From assembly GCF_006717145.1 (NCBI RefSeq), contig NZ_VFQF01000001.1, positions 1,674,001-1,738,000 on the forward strand: 64,000 bases of DNA, read 5' to 3'. The notes under the pieces were generated by a model. It was not told the origin of the DNA, searched no databases, and saw nothing but the letters and a program-made list of their open reading frames with translations. The translations under genes and the position numbers were made by a program. The stretch comes from Humibacillus xanthopallidus (GTDB lineage: Bacteria; Actinomycetota; Actinomycetes; Actinomycetales; Dermatophilaceae). Of this stretch, positions 1 to 9,269 are shown in pieces. Numbering within the stretch: the first letter of the stretch is position 1; each line of letters starts with the position of its first letter.

Positions 1-1927
1 TGCGGATCTCGGCGACCGGCCACTCGGCGAGGACACCTGCGAGCCCCTCGACGTGGTCGGCGTGGAAGTGCGTGAGGACGACGAGGTCGATGGCCTGGAT
101 GCGCAACCGCTGGAGGCACCGCGAGATGAGGGCGGGGTCGGGTCCGGCGTCGATGACGACGGCTCGCCCCGGGCCGCTGTTGACCACGAGGCCGTCGCCC
201 TGCCCGACGTCGCAGGCGACGAGCAGCCAGCCGGGCGGCGGCCAGGCGACAGGCCGGGTCGGTGCTGACACGCCGAGCGTCACGAGCACCACGGCGGCAG
301 CCACCGACGGGCGGGTGCGGCCCCGGTGCCATGTCCACGGGATCGTGACGATCGCAGCCACTGTCAGCACCGCGAGACCGACTGCGTGCCAAGCGGATTC
401 ACCCCACGGGATCGACACGACAGGGGCCTCGGCACACCGGCGGGCGACCCAGGCGATGGCCTGGGCAGGTGCTGCTGCGGCCCATGCCACCGTTGCCGCG
501 GCCCACGGCCAGAGGAGGGCCAGCACGGCGACGACGACACCGGCGATCGTGGCCGGGGCGACGAAGGGCGCGGCGAGCAGGTTGGCGACGACAGCGATGA
601 CGGAGACCGACCCCTGGAGGGGGACCACGAGCGGCGCGCACACCGCCTGGGCCGCGAGGGGCACGGCGATCACCGGCCCGAGCCAGCCGAGGCGGCGGGG
701 CAGGCCGGCCGCGATCGTGGCGCCCCACGGCCGCACGAGGACGAGCAGCCCCAGGGTCGCCGCCGCCGACAGGGCGAAGCCGTAGGACCTGGCGAGCCAC
801 GGGTCCCAGACGAGCAGCGTGACGACGGCGCCACCGAGCACGGGCACACCGGCCCTCCGCCGCGAGGTCGACAGGGCGAGCAGGCCGACCGCACCCATGA
901 CGGCGGCGCGGATGACGCTCGGCTCAGGGCGCGCCACCGTGACGAACGCCGCGAGCACGAGCACGGCGACGAGAGGTCGCCAGCGCCGCCTGATCCCGAG
1001 GAGGCCGCAGGCCCAGACAGCTGCCGCGACGACGAGGGTGACGTTGGTGCCCGACACGGCTGAGACATGGCTGAGGCCGGTGGCGAGCATCGCCTCGGTC
1101 AGGTCTTGCGGGGTCCGGCTCGTGTCACCGACCACGAGGGCCGGCACGAGGCCTCGGGCATCTGGCCAGACGTGGTCGGTCGCCGTGCGGAAGCGGCCCC
1201 GCACCCCCTCAGCCGCCTCGAGGACCGGGCCCGGGCCACCCAGAACTCGCGGGGCTCCGAGGGGCCGGCCGACGGCCACGACATCGTCACCCGGCTCCGC
1301 GGGCGCGAGCCGGGCCACGACCTCGACGGCGTCGTTCCATCGCAGCGCGCCCCACGCGGAGGCGGGCCCGACGACGAGGACCGGGCTCGACACCTGCGTG
1401 CGCACGCCCCGGCCGACCACGGTGTCGACCGCGATCCGCACGACGACGACCGGTCCACCGCGGTTGCTGCTCGCGGCGACCGGGCGAGGGTCGGCCGCGA
1501 GGCTACCGACCATCGTGACGACCGCGCCCGACCGCGCGAGGTCCTCGACCGGGCCGGCGGTGCGGATCGTGCGCTGCGCAGCCGCGGCGAGGAGCAGCAG
1601 GGCGGTGAGCGCGAGGGTCAGGGCGACGAGACGACGCGTCGCCCCGGGCGGGTGGACCCGCCGGCCGGGCGGGAAGGGTCGCCGGCGGCTTGGCGGGAAT
1701 GGTCGCCGGCGGGGCGCGACGATCGCCCCGGCGAGAAGCAGTGCCAGCAGCAGTGCGAGCACGGACCCGACCCAGACGAGCCGGACGTCGACGAGCAGAC
1801 CAACAAAGGCCGTCAGCAGCCAGGCGACGGCGACGGGTGCGAGCAGCCGCAGGTCGAGGCGTCGCTCCTGCATCGGCCTGCGGCGTGGGGCGAGACCACG
1901 CCACGTGCGCACCGTCGTGACGGTCAC
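1..1927 (-). CDS. comEC: ComEC/Rec2-type DNA uptake channel protein (3' end outside window)
   Basis: Polytopic membrane protein that carries single-stranded DNA through the membrane in natural transformation. Several hydrophobic helices follow a basic N-terminus. The central competence region contains SHVSAVSGTNVTLVV, typical of the family, and the C-terminal part has the metallo-beta-lactamase-like motif LTHFHADH. About 642 codons are present and the frame is still open at base 1, so the C-terminus is missing. The GTG start overlaps the comEA stop as GTGA, supporting this start and translational coupling. An Arg/Pro-rich stretch near residues 60-90 separates the first helices. comEC is common in Actinobacteria whether or not competence has been shown, so the family is certain and active transformation is not. 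Confidence 0.93.
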   Translation of the reverse strand, partial: MTVTTVRTWRGLAPRRRPMQERRLDLRLLAPVAVAWLLTAFVGLLVDVRLVWVGSVLALLLALLLAGAIVAPRRRPFPPSRRRPFPPGRRVHPPGATRRLVALTLALTALLLLAAAAQRTIRTAGPVEDLARSGAVVTMVGSLAADPRPVAASSNRGGPVVVVRIAVDTVVGRGVRTQVSSPVLVVGPASAWGALRWNDAVEVVARLAPAEPGDDVVAVGRPLGAPRVLGGPGPVLEAAEGVRGRFRTATDHVWPDARGLVPALVVGDTSRTPQDLTEAMLATGLSHVSAVSGTNVTLVVAAAVWACGLLGIRRRWRPLVAVLVLAAFVTVARPEPSVIRAAVMGAVGLLALSTSRRRAGVPVLGGAVVTLLVWDPWLARSYGFALSAAATLGLLVLVRPWGATIAAGLPRRLGWLGPVIAVPLAAQAVCAPLVVPLQGSVSVIAVVANLLAAPFVAPATIAGVVVAVLALLWPWAAATVAWAAAAPAQAIAWVARRCAEAPVVSIPWGESAWHAVGLAVLTVAAIVTIPWTWHRGRTRPSVAAAVVLVTLGVSAPTRPVAWPPPGWLLVACDVGQGDGLVVNSGPGRAVVIDAGPDPALISRCLQRLRIQAIDLVVLTHFHADHVEGLAGVLAEWPVAEIR

Positions 1928-2943
1928 AGCATCACCTGCGGGCGCAGCCTGCCGAGGAGCTTGTCGCCGATGCCGCTGACCTCGCCGAGCTCGTCGACCG
2001 ACGTGAAGCGCCCGTGCTCCGCTCGCCAGTCGAGGATCCGCTGGGCGAGAACGGGACCCACACCCGGCAGGCTGTCGAGCGCCGCGAGGTCGGCCGTGTT
2101 GAGGCTGACGGGACCGCCGCCACTGCCGCCTCCTCCACCACCCGCGCCTCCCCCACCGACCGTGCCGGACCCACCCGCCGAGCCACTGCGCGCCACTGGA
2201 GGTGCCACGACCTCCCCCGGCTTCGGCACGTGCAGCTGCTCTCCGTCGACGACGAGCCGTGCGAGGTTGAGCGCGGCGAGGTCGGCACCCGAGCGAGCCC
2301 CGCCGGCCGCGGCGACCGCATCGGCCACCCGGGCTCCCTGCCGCAGCCGCACGAGCCCCGGCCTCACCACCTGCCCGACGACGTGGACGACGATCTCCGC
2401 GCCCGACGGGCTGGGCCCCGCGGTCGACCGCCCGGCCGACCCCGCCCCCGACCCTTCAGCGGACCCCTCTGACGTCGCCCCCGCCGTCGCCGCCCCCGAC
2501 GAAGTGGGACTCGTGACGATGACTCCCGTCGCGCGCCCCTCACCCGTCACGGGCACCGCGGCCCCGGCCGAGCGCTCGGCCCAGAGCACCCGCACCGCGA
2601 AGACGCAGGCGACCGCGACGACGAGGGCGATGAGGGCGACGACGGTGGCGTTCGACACCGACCACCGGCCGAGGCGCATCGGCTCGGGCGTCGTCACGAC
2701 TCCCGGTCGTCGGGCCCGACGGAGGTCGGTGTCGAGCTGCTCGGCGGGAGTCGGCGGTCCGACCGCGCGTGACGGGAGCACCGGCACCCACCCCGGCCGC
2801 CGCCCCTCCCCGTCACCCTCATGCGCCCCTTTCTCCCCCTCCACCACGCCGGACCCACCGTGCTCCCCCGCGCCCGCGCCTCCCCCGAGGATGCGCGCCA
2901 CCCGCTCGAGGTCAGGTGGTGGCTGGGCGCGGCGCAACGGCAT
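1924..2943 (-). CDS. comEA: ComEA-like DNA-binding protein, SLBB plus helix-hairpin-helix
   Basis: Membrane-anchored DNA receptor that hands DNA to ComEC. A cytoplasmic, Gly/Glu-rich N-terminus of about 95 residues precedes one membrane helix (about 98-120), a Ser/Gly linker, an SLBB domain (about 182-245, with HVVGQVVRPGLVRL), a run of Gly, and two C-terminal helix-hairpin-helix motifs (LNTADLAALDSLPGVGPVLA and GIGDKLLGRL). The reading frame extends 20 codons further upstream; the ATG at 2943 is preferred because the upstream part reads like non-coding sequence, but no clear ribosome binding site is visible. The stop overlaps the comEC GTG. The order comEA-comEC is the usual one. Confidence 0.9.
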   Translation of the reverse strand: MPLRRAQPPPDLERVARILGGGAGAGEHGGSGVVEGEKGAHEGDGEGRRPGWVPVLPSRAVGPPTPAEQLDTDLRRARRPGVVTTPEPMRLGRWSVSNATVVALIALVVAVACVFAVRVLWAERSAGAAVPVTGEGRATGVIVTSPTSSGAATAGATSEGSAEGSGAGSAGRSTAGPSPSGAEIVVHVVGQVVRPGLVRLRQGARVADAVAAAGGARSGADLAALNLARLVVDGEQLHVPKPGEVVAPPVARSGSAGGSGTVGGGGAGGGGGGSGGGPVSLNTADLAALDSLPGVGPVLAQRILDWRAEHGRFTSVDELGEVSGIGDKLLGRLRPQVML

Positions 2944-3102
2944 ACCCCGACGGTAGGAAGCGGCCGACCACCGGCGGTGACAGCGAGGAGCGGCTGGGGA
3001 CAACGCCGCCCGTCGACAGGGAGGTGTGGACAGGCCGCCACGACCCGAGACGGTCGCGGACCCGATTCACGGCCGCAGGTCGCGCTGGTCCAGACTGCTC
3101 CA

Positions 3103-3945
3103 ATGGCTCGGCACATCATGACCCTCAGCTGCGACGACCGACCCGGCATCGTCGCGGCCGTCTCGGCGGCGCTGCTATCGGTCTCGGCCAACATCGTCGA
3201 GAACCAGCAGTACTCCGACGAGGCGACCAACCTGTTCTTCATGCGCACCGTCTTCGACGCCGAGCCCGATGAGGTCGAGCAGGTCCTCGCCGCGGTCCGC
3301 GAGAGCCCGGCCATCGCCCACCACCATCTCGAGGCGCGCCCCGAGGACGAGCACTGCCGCACCGTCATCCTCGTCAGCAAGTTCGACCACTGCCTGCTCG
3401 ACCTCCTGCACCGCTGGAAGTCGGGCGACCTGCCCATCGACATCGTCGCCGTCGTGAGCAACCACGAGGACTGCCGCGGGCTCGTGGAGTACTTCGGCCT
3501 GCCCTTCACCGTCATCCCGGTGACGAAGGAGACCAAGGACGACGCCGAGGCGCAGCTGCTCCGGCTCGTCGAGACCGAGCGGGTCGGGCTCGTCGTGCTC
3601 GCGCGCTACATGCAGATCCTCAGCGACGGCCTCTGCCGGGCGCTCGAGGGCCGCGCGATCAACATCCACCACTCGTTCCTGCCCGGCTTCAAGGGCGCGA
3701 AGCCGTACCACCAGGCGCACGACCGAGGCGTCAAGCTCATCGGCGCCTCCGCGCACTACGTCACCGCGGACCTCGACGAGGGCCCGATCATCGAGCAGGA
3801 CGTCGTTCGCGTGACGCACGCGGAGTCGCCCGAGCGGCTCGTCGCCATCGGCCGTGACGTCGAGCGCCGCGTGCTCTCCCGCGCGGTGCGTGACCACGCC
3901 GAGTCGCGCGTCTTCCTCTCGGGGCACCGCACCATCGTCTTCTGA
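3103..3945 (+). CDS. purU: Formyltetrahydrofolate deformylase
   Basis: Hydrolyses 10-formyl-THF to formate and THF, balancing the one-carbon pool and supplying formate to PurT-type purine synthesis. An N-terminal ACT domain (about 1-80, beginning with TLSCDDRPGIVAAVS) is followed by a formyltransferase-fold catalytic domain. The catalytic Asn/His/Asp set is visible in INIHHSFLPGFKGAKPYHQA and DLDEGPIIEQD. The 280-residue length is typical. The open frame extends far upstream, but the ATG at 3103 is where the conserved N-terminus begins. It stands alone and converges on the quinoprotein pseudogene across a strong hairpin. Confidence 0.95.
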   Translation: MARHIMTLSCDDRPGIVAAVSAALLSVSANIVENQQYSDEATNLFFMRTVFDAEPDEVEQVLAAVRESPAIAHHHLEARPEDEHCRTVILVSKFDHCLLDLLHRWKSGDLPIDIVAVVSNHEDCRGLVEYFGLPFTVIPVTKETKDDAEAQLLRLVETERVGLVVLARYMQILSDGLCRALEGRAINIHHSFLPGFKGAKPYHQAHDRGVKLIGASAHYVTADLDEGPIIEQDVVRVTHAESPERLVAIGRDVERRVLSRAVRDHAESRVFLSGHRTIVF

Positions 3946-4012
3946 CGTCAGTCGCGCCTCGCCGCCGCCGTATGCCGCAGGGCCGGGTCGTCGGCGCAGC
4001 GTGACGTGAGGC

Positions 4013-4043
4013 GGCCGGCACCGGGACGTCTCCGGTGCCGGCC
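4013..4043. terminator. Strong hairpin between convergent genes
   Basis: A perfect 12-bp stem (GGCCGGCACCGG with its complement, 7-nt loop) lies between the ends of purU and the convergent quinoprotein gene. No T-run follows on either strand, so it may work as a U-less actinobacterial terminator. Confidence 0.6.
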
Positions 4044-4081
4044 CTCCCCACCGGTCAGCTCTGTGCCGTCGCTTCAGTCCG

Positions 4082-5650
4082 TCACTTCAGGCCGAAGGCG
4101 TAGAGCTTGTTGTTGCCCGAGCCGAAGCCGAAGTTGCTGTAGCCGGAGCCCCAGTAGACGGTGCCGTTGGAGATCGCCGCGCCCGAGAGGCATGATCCAC
4201 CGCTCGCGAAGCTCCAGAGGATTCCACCCGTGGCTGCGTTGAGCGCATACATGTGCCCCTGAGCGTCGAGCGAGCATCCGAACACGACACCGTTTGCCGT
4301 CGTGACCGGGCCGGAGGTGCTGCCCCCATCCGGTGGCCTCGTCTGCCAGAGGATCTGCCCCGTCGCCGCGTCGAGCCCCGACCAGATGCCACTGGTGTTG
4401 GTCGAGCCGGCCGGCCACGGCTTGGAGTTGCTGTTGGCGTTCTGGGTGTAGACCCGCTTGCCGTCGACGGCAGAGCCCCACTGGAGACCGCCGGCGGTGC
4501 CACCGGGGCCCGTCGTCGTCCTCCAGACGACGGCGCCGGTGTCCGGGTTGAGCGCCCAGTAGTCGCCGCTCTTCTGTCCGGCCCCCACGAGGTCCTGCGG
4601 CTTGCCGTTGACCCGGACCGTGAAGAGCCCGGGCGCCTGGCCGAAGTCGTAGTCCGGGCCGGCCGGCTCGGGACAGTTGCTGCCGTCACCGATGAAGGGG
4701 ATGCAGTCCACCGTCCAGGCGTCGAAGGGCAGGGCGCGCGTCGCCCACTTGATCGCGCCCGTCCTCAGGTCGAGGGCAAGGATCGAGTCGAAGTGGTCGT
4801 CCGGCGACAGACACGCCGTCTGCCCCGCCGGATCGCCCCCAGCGGCCTCCACGCAGGCGAGCACCGCGTCCGGCAGGTCGTAGTTGTTGCCTGTCGCGAT
4901 GTAGACCGACCCGCGCTTCGTGTCGATGGCCGGCGAGCTCCCCCACACGGCGTTGCCCGGGTAGCCATCGGGCGTCATGTACGTCTTCCAGAGGATCTTC
5001 CCCGTGGCGAGGTCGATGGCGAGCATGCTGCCGCGGAAGGTGCAGCAGGGATAGCCGGGCACGACTGCGGCCAGGGCCTCCTCCTGGGAGGCAACCCCGA
5101 CGTAGACGACCCCGTCGAAGACCGTGGCCGACTGCGTGATGATCGCGGCGGGGTTATCGTCGGCCTGGGTGCTCCAGAGCAGGTCACCCGTGTCCCTGTT
5201 GATGGCAAGCACCTTGCCGCCACCACCGAAGGGGCCTTGGGTGCCGATGACGATCGCGCTGTCCGTCACCGCCGGCGTGGCCCGAGCCTTGTCGCCCGCA
5301 ATGCCGGTGTAGCTCTCGATGGTGTGCTGCCACACCACTGCGCCCGTCGACCGGTTGACGGCATAGAGGTTGCCGGCCCAGTCGGGCACGTAGACGCGCT
5401 GCCCGTCCACCGCGGGCGTCGCCGACACGTCGCCTCCGGTGCTCAGCACCCACTTCGGGCTGAGTCCACCCACCGTCGCTGGCGAGATCTTGCTCTCGCT
5501 CGCGGCATACCTCGTGTTCTCCCGGTTCCCACCGGCCGAGCTCTATCCGTTGCCCCCGGGCGCGGCCATCGCCGCCGCTGCACCGATGAGCAGCGAGCCC
5601 AAGGCCGTTGCTGCCACCGCGATCCGTGCCCTACGCCATCTGCCGGTCAT
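4082..5650 (-). pseudogene. PQQ-type beta-propeller (polyvinyl-alcohol-dehydrogenase-like) with in-frame amber codon
   Basis: From the ATG at 5650 the frame encodes a signal peptide (basic MTGRWRRAR, then a hydrophobic core ending AAAAMAAPGGNG). It then meets a TAG at 5545-5543 and continues in the same frame as SSAGGNRENTRYAASESK and a full propeller. Repeated blades (AVDGQRVYVPDWAGNLYAVN, GSMLAIDLATGKILWKT, AGQKSGDYWALNPDTGAVVW) and the adjacent-Cys motif GYPCCTFRG resemble PQQ-binding polyvinyl-alcohol-dehydrogenase relatives. Those proteins usually have a Trp just before SSAGGN, so TGG to TAG is the simplest explanation. The next in-frame ATG (5473) would give a protein without export signal and first blade. 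A base-call error or amber readthrough cannot be excluded. Confidence 0.8.
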
Positions 5651-5955
5651 CTAGGCTCCTCGCCGACGACCCGCGCGCGGGTCGTTCCGACCCCGAGTGG
5701 ACGACTCCGAACCTAGACCCGACCCGGGGTCGCAGTCTGCGAAATCGCCTACGTGACAGAGGTGCCCACGTTGTCACGGTATGTCGTGACAGAGTGGGCC
5801 GATCGGCACACGACGACCTCCCCGCGTCGACGCCCAGCGAGCGCCGGGCAAACCCATAGCCTCCTGATAGGCCACGTTCCTCCAACTTCCAGACTGCAGA
5901 CCTACCGTCGCGATGACCCAGGACGGGTCCGGGACGGCGAGGGAGACGGTGGACG
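5651..5955. other. Divergent intergenic region with two palindromes
   Basis: About 305 bp separates the quinoprotein start from the efflux operon. It holds a perfect 20-bp palindrome at 5666-5685 (ACGACCCGCG and its complement), 15 bp upstream of the quinoprotein ATG, and an inverted repeat TGTCACG-6-CGTGACA at 5772-5791. A partial direct repeat of GTGACAGAG occurs at about 5753 and 5786. No convincing gene is present. Either palindrome could be an operator; no confident -35/-10 pair was identified. Confidence 0.45.
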
Positions 5956-7293
5956 ATGGGTGGACCAGCGCGGGTGACGGGTCGTCGGGCCCGACCGTCC
6001 CGAAAGGGGCGCGGAGGCCGCCGCCTCATCGTCAGCGGTGTCGTCGCGCTGGTCGTCCTCGCGGCCGGCGGAGCCTTCCTGCTGACCCACCGGACGGCTT
6101 CAGCGGCGACCGCGCCTCGGACCGTGACGGTGTCTCACAGTGCGGTCCAGCAGACGGTGCAGGGCACGGGGACCATCGAGCCCGCCGTCGAGGACGACGA
6201 GTCGTTCGGGTCCACCGGGACCGTCGACAACGTGCCGGTCAGCGTCGGTGAGTCCGTGACAGCCGGGCAGCTGCTCGCATCGATCGACGCGAGCGCGCTC
6301 CGGAGCCAGCTCACGCTCGCACGAGCGGTCGTCACCGAGGCACAGGCGCAGGTGTCGGCGGCCAGCGCGAGCGGGTCGGCCAGCCAGCTCGCCGCGGCGA
6401 ACGCCCAGCTCGCTGCCGACCAGGCGAAGGTCGACCAGGCCCAGCAGGCCGTGTCGCAGGCGCGCCTGACCTCCCCCATCGACGGTGTCGTCGCGGGCGT
6501 CAACGTCAAGGTCGGCCAGGCCGTCACCGGCGGCTCCTCCGCCGGGGGCGCCTCCGGCTCGACGGGGACCACCCGGTCCGCAGGAAGCGGAGGCGGGGTG
6601 GCGGCTTCGGGGACGTCGAACGGGACGTCCTCGAACGCGGTGTCCTCGAGTGCGGGAAGCTCCGGCGCCGGGTCGTCGGGCGCCGCGGTCACCGTCATCT
6701 CGACCCGGACCTGGCTCGTGCAGACCCAGGTGTCCAGCACCGACCTCCCCGGCCTGAAGAAGGGCATGCAGGCCCAGATCGTGCCCTCCGGGTCGCGCAC
6801 GACGATCTTCGGCACGGTCGACACCATCGGCATCGTCGCGTCGTCGAGCTCGAGCGGCACGTCGCAGTTCCCGGTAACGATCGCCGTGACCGGCACCCCG
6901 AGCGGGCTGTATGCCGGCACGTCGGCCACCGTCTCCATCCTCGTCAAGCAGCTCGACAACGTGCTCACCGTGCCGACGGCAGCCCTCGCCAGCTCGGGCG
7001 CAAGCACGACGGTCACGGTCCTGCTGAACGGCGCCGAGGCCGCCGTCCCCGTCACCATCGGGCGGGTCTTCGGCGCGAGGACCGAGGTCACCTCCGGGCT
7101 CTCCGACGGTGCGCAGATCGTCCTGCCCGACACGCTCGGCTTCCGCGGCACGACCGGGTCGGCCGGGGCAGGCGGAACGAGTGGTTCCGGCGGGGGTCGA
7201 ACCGGGGGCTTCGGCGGCGCAGGGGGATTCGGTGGAGGCGGCTTCGGCGGGGGCGGCGGCTTCGGTGGCGGCGGCAACCGGAACGGGGGCTGA
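5956..7293 (+). CDS. HlyD/MacA-like efflux adaptor protein
   Basis: Membrane-fusion-type adaptor for a MacB-like ABC exporter. A basic N-terminus precedes one membrane helix (about 25-44). Two lipoyl half-motifs follow (DNVPVSVGESVTAGQLLASI and TSPIDGVVAGVNVKVGQAV), separated by a short Ala/Gln-rich coiled-coil hairpin. A Ser/Gly-rich loop, a beta-barrel region (STDLPGLKKGMQAQIVPSGS) and a tail of Gly/Phe repeats complete the protein of 445 residues. The ATG at 5956 follows a weak GGAG-like sequence; a later start is possible. The ATPase gene begins three bases after the stop, so the genes are co-transcribed. Function is a family inference and the substrate is unknown. Confidence 0.85.
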   Translation: MGGPARVTGRRARPSRKGRGGRRLIVSGVVALVVLAAGGAFLLTHRTASAATAPRTVTVSHSAVQQTVQGTGTIEPAVEDDESFGSTGTVDNVPVSVGESVTAGQLLASIDASALRSQLTLARAVVTEAQAQVSAASASGSASQLAAANAQLAADQAKVDQAQQAVSQARLTSPIDGVVAGVNVKVGQAVTGGSSAGGASGSTGTTRSAGSGGGVAASGTSNGTSSNAVSSSAGSSGAGSSGAAVTVISTRTWLVQTQVSSTDLPGLKKGMQAQIVPSGSRTTIFGTVDTIGIVASSSSSGTSQFPVTIAVTGTPSGLYAGTSATVSILVKQLDNVLTVPTAALASSGASTTVTVLLNGAEAAVPVTIGRVFGARTEVTSGLSDGAQIVLPDTLGFRGTTGSAGAGGTSGSGGGRTGGFGGAGGFGGGGFGGGGGFGGGGNRNGG

Positions 7294-7296
7294 GAC

Positions 7297-8043
7297 GTGA
7301 CCCTCTCGACCTTCGGCACCAGCCGCGCAGAGGCCGTCGGAGCCCCGGCGATCCTCGAGCTCGTCGACGTCGGCAAGACCTACCGCACCGGCGCCCTGAC
7401 GGTCGAGGCGTTGCGCGGTGTCACCCTGTCTGTCGGCGACGGTGACTACGTCGCCATCATGGGGCCGTCCGGCTCGGGCAAGTCGACGCTCATGCACATC
7501 CTCAGCTGCCTCGACGTCCCGACGACCGGGCGGTACTCCCTGGCGGGTGAGGACGTCAGCGGCCTGGCCGAGCGCCAGCTCGCCGAGATCCGCAACCGAC
7601 GCATCGGCTTCGTCTTCCAGCAGTTCAACCTCCTCGCGTCGATGTCGGCGTGGCGCAACGTCGAGCTACCCCTGGTGTATGCCGGGGTGTCGCGTCCCGA
7701 GCGCCGCGCCCGGGCCCTCGAGGCGCTGGGTCGCGTCGGCCTCGCGGAGCGTGTCGACCATCGACCCGGTGAGCTGAGCGGCGGCCAGCAGCAACGGGTC
7801 TCGATCGCTCGGGCTCTCGTCACCGACCCCACGCTGATCCTCGCCGACGAGCCCACCGGCAACCTCGACTCGGTGTCGACGGCCGAGGTGCTCGCCCTCT
7901 TCCGCGACCTGCACGAGCAGGGCCGCACCGTCGTGCTCATCACCCACGAGGCGGAGGTGGCGGCCGAGGCCGACCGCACCATCCGCGTGCTCGACGGCCG
8001 CGTCGTCGGGGACGACGCCCGAGCCGGGGGCCGGACCCCGTGA
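7297..8043 (+). CDS. MacB/LolD-like ABC transporter ATPase
   Basis: Nucleotide-binding subunit of an exporter. Walker A (GPSGSGKST), Q-loop (VFQQFNLL), signature (LSGGQQQRVSIARAL), Walker B (LILADEPTGNLD) and the H-loop (LITHE) are all present in 248 residues, the usual length. The GTG start at 7297 follows the adaptor stop by three bases, and the stop overlaps the permease start as GTGA. The arrangement is that of type VII (MacB/FtsX-fold) ABC systems, which in Gram-positive bacteria export peptides or small molecules or sense the envelope. Confidence 0.95.
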   Translation: MTLSTFGTSRAEAVGAPAILELVDVGKTYRTGALTVEALRGVTLSVGDGDYVAIMGPSGSGKSTLMHILSCLDVPTTGRYSLAGEDVSGLAERQLAEIRNRRIGFVFQQFNLLASMSAWRNVELPLVYAGVSRPERRARALEALGRVGLAERVDHRPGELSGGQQQRVSIARALVTDPTLILADEPTGNLDSVSTAEVLALFRDLHEQGRTVVLITHEAEVAAEADRTIRVLDGRVVGDDARAGGRTP

Positions 8044-9263
8044 CCTGGCTGGAGACGGTGCGCACGGCCTTCGACGCGATCCGCAGCCGCCGCATGCGCT
8101 CGGCCCTGACGATGCTCGGCATCCTCATCGGCATCGCCGCAGTCATGCTGACCGTCGGCCTGGGCCAGGGCGCCCAAGCCCAGGTCGCGAGCCAGATCAA
8201 CGCCCTGGGGTCCAACCTGCTCATCGTCACACCCGGCAGCGCGACCGCGGTGGGCGGCATACGGGGTGGGCGGGGGTCTGCGACGACGTTGACAGCGAGC
8301 GATGCCGCCGTGCTCGCCGACGCTCGCGTGGCACCCGACATCGCTGCGGTGGCACCGGTGTCGACGAGCTCGCAGAGCGTCGTCGCCAACGGGCAGAACT
8401 GGACGACGAGCATCGTCGGGACCACGCCCCAGTGGCCCGTCGTGCGCGCCCGGTCGACGCCGACAGGACGCTTCTTCACCGCCGCCGAGCTGAGCGCAGG
8501 CGCACCCGTCGCCGTCATCGGCTCGACGACAGCGGAGCAGCTCTTCGGCCTGCGCTCGCCCGTGGGCCAGACGGTCAGCATCGGCGGGGCCCAGCTGACG
8601 GTCATCGGTGAGCTCAACCCCGCCGGGTCGACCGTCGGAGGCGACCAGGACGACCAGGTCGTCGTCCCGGCGACGACGTTCGCGGCCGACCTCTCTGCCG
8701 GCACGCCGTCCATCTCGTCGATCTACCTCGAGGCCGTGAACCAGCAGGACCTGTCGGCTGCCTACCAGGAGGCGACGAACGCGATGCTCACCGCGCACGG
8801 GGTCACGACGGCGACCGCGGACTTCCAGGTGGGGAGTCAGGCAGCCCTCGTGCAGACCGCGACAAGCACTGCACGAACGCTCACGGTGCTGCTCGCAGGC
8901 ATCGCGGCGATCTCGCTGCTCGTCGGCGGGATCGGTGTCATGAACATCATGCTCGTGTCCGTCACGGAGCGGATCCGAGAGATCGGCCTGCGCAAGGCCC
9001 TGGGGGCGACACCGCGTGTCATCCTGCGCCAGTTCCTCACGGAGGCAAGCCTGCTCGGCCTTGCGGGAGGCATGCTCGGGGTCGGGCTCGGTGTCATCGG
9101 AGCTCTGACTCTGCCCCAGGTCCTCGAGCAGCCGGTCACCCTCTCTGCCACGGCTGCCCTCGGAGCGCTCGCCGTGTCGCTCGTCATCGGCATCGCAGCC
9201 GGCGTCTATCCCGCCGGCCGAGCCGCCCGCCTCGCCCCCATCGATGCCCTGAGAAGTGAGTGA
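8040..9263 (+). CDS. MacB-like FtsX-family permease
   Basis: Membrane subunit paired with the preceding ATPase. One helix near the N-terminus (ALTMLGILIGIAAVMLTVGL) is followed by an extracytoplasmic MacB-type domain of about 230 residues and three C-terminal helices with the FtsX pattern. The coupling region VTERIREIGLRKALGATPR, just after the second helix, is diagnostic of the family. The 407 residues and four helices match type VII ABC permeases. The GTG start is coupled to the ATPase stop. The lipoprotein gene starts six bases after its stop. Confidence 0.93.
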   Translation: MTWLETVRTAFDAIRSRRMRSALTMLGILIGIAAVMLTVGLGQGAQAQVASQINALGSNLLIVTPGSATAVGGIRGGRGSATTLTASDAAVLADARVAPDIAAVAPVSTSSQSVVANGQNWTTSIVGTTPQWPVVRARSTPTGRFFTAAELSAGAPVAVIGSTTAEQLFGLRSPVGQTVSIGGAQLTVIGELNPAGSTVGGDQDDQVVVPATTFAADLSAGTPSISSIYLEAVNQQDLSAAYQEATNAMLTAHGVTTATADFQVGSQAALVQTATSTARTLTVLLAGIAAISLLVGGIGVMNIMLVSVTERIREIGLRKALGATPRVILRQFLTEASLLGLAGGMLGVGLGVIGALTLPQVLEQPVTLSATAALGALAVSLVIGIAAGVYPAGRAARLAPIDALRSE

Positions 9264-9269
9264 TCCATC

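Noticed and set aside
1067-2956. Long plus-strand frame over comEA/comEC
   Set aside because: Arg/Pro/Ala-rich shadow; comEA and comEC on the other strand carry clear domains.
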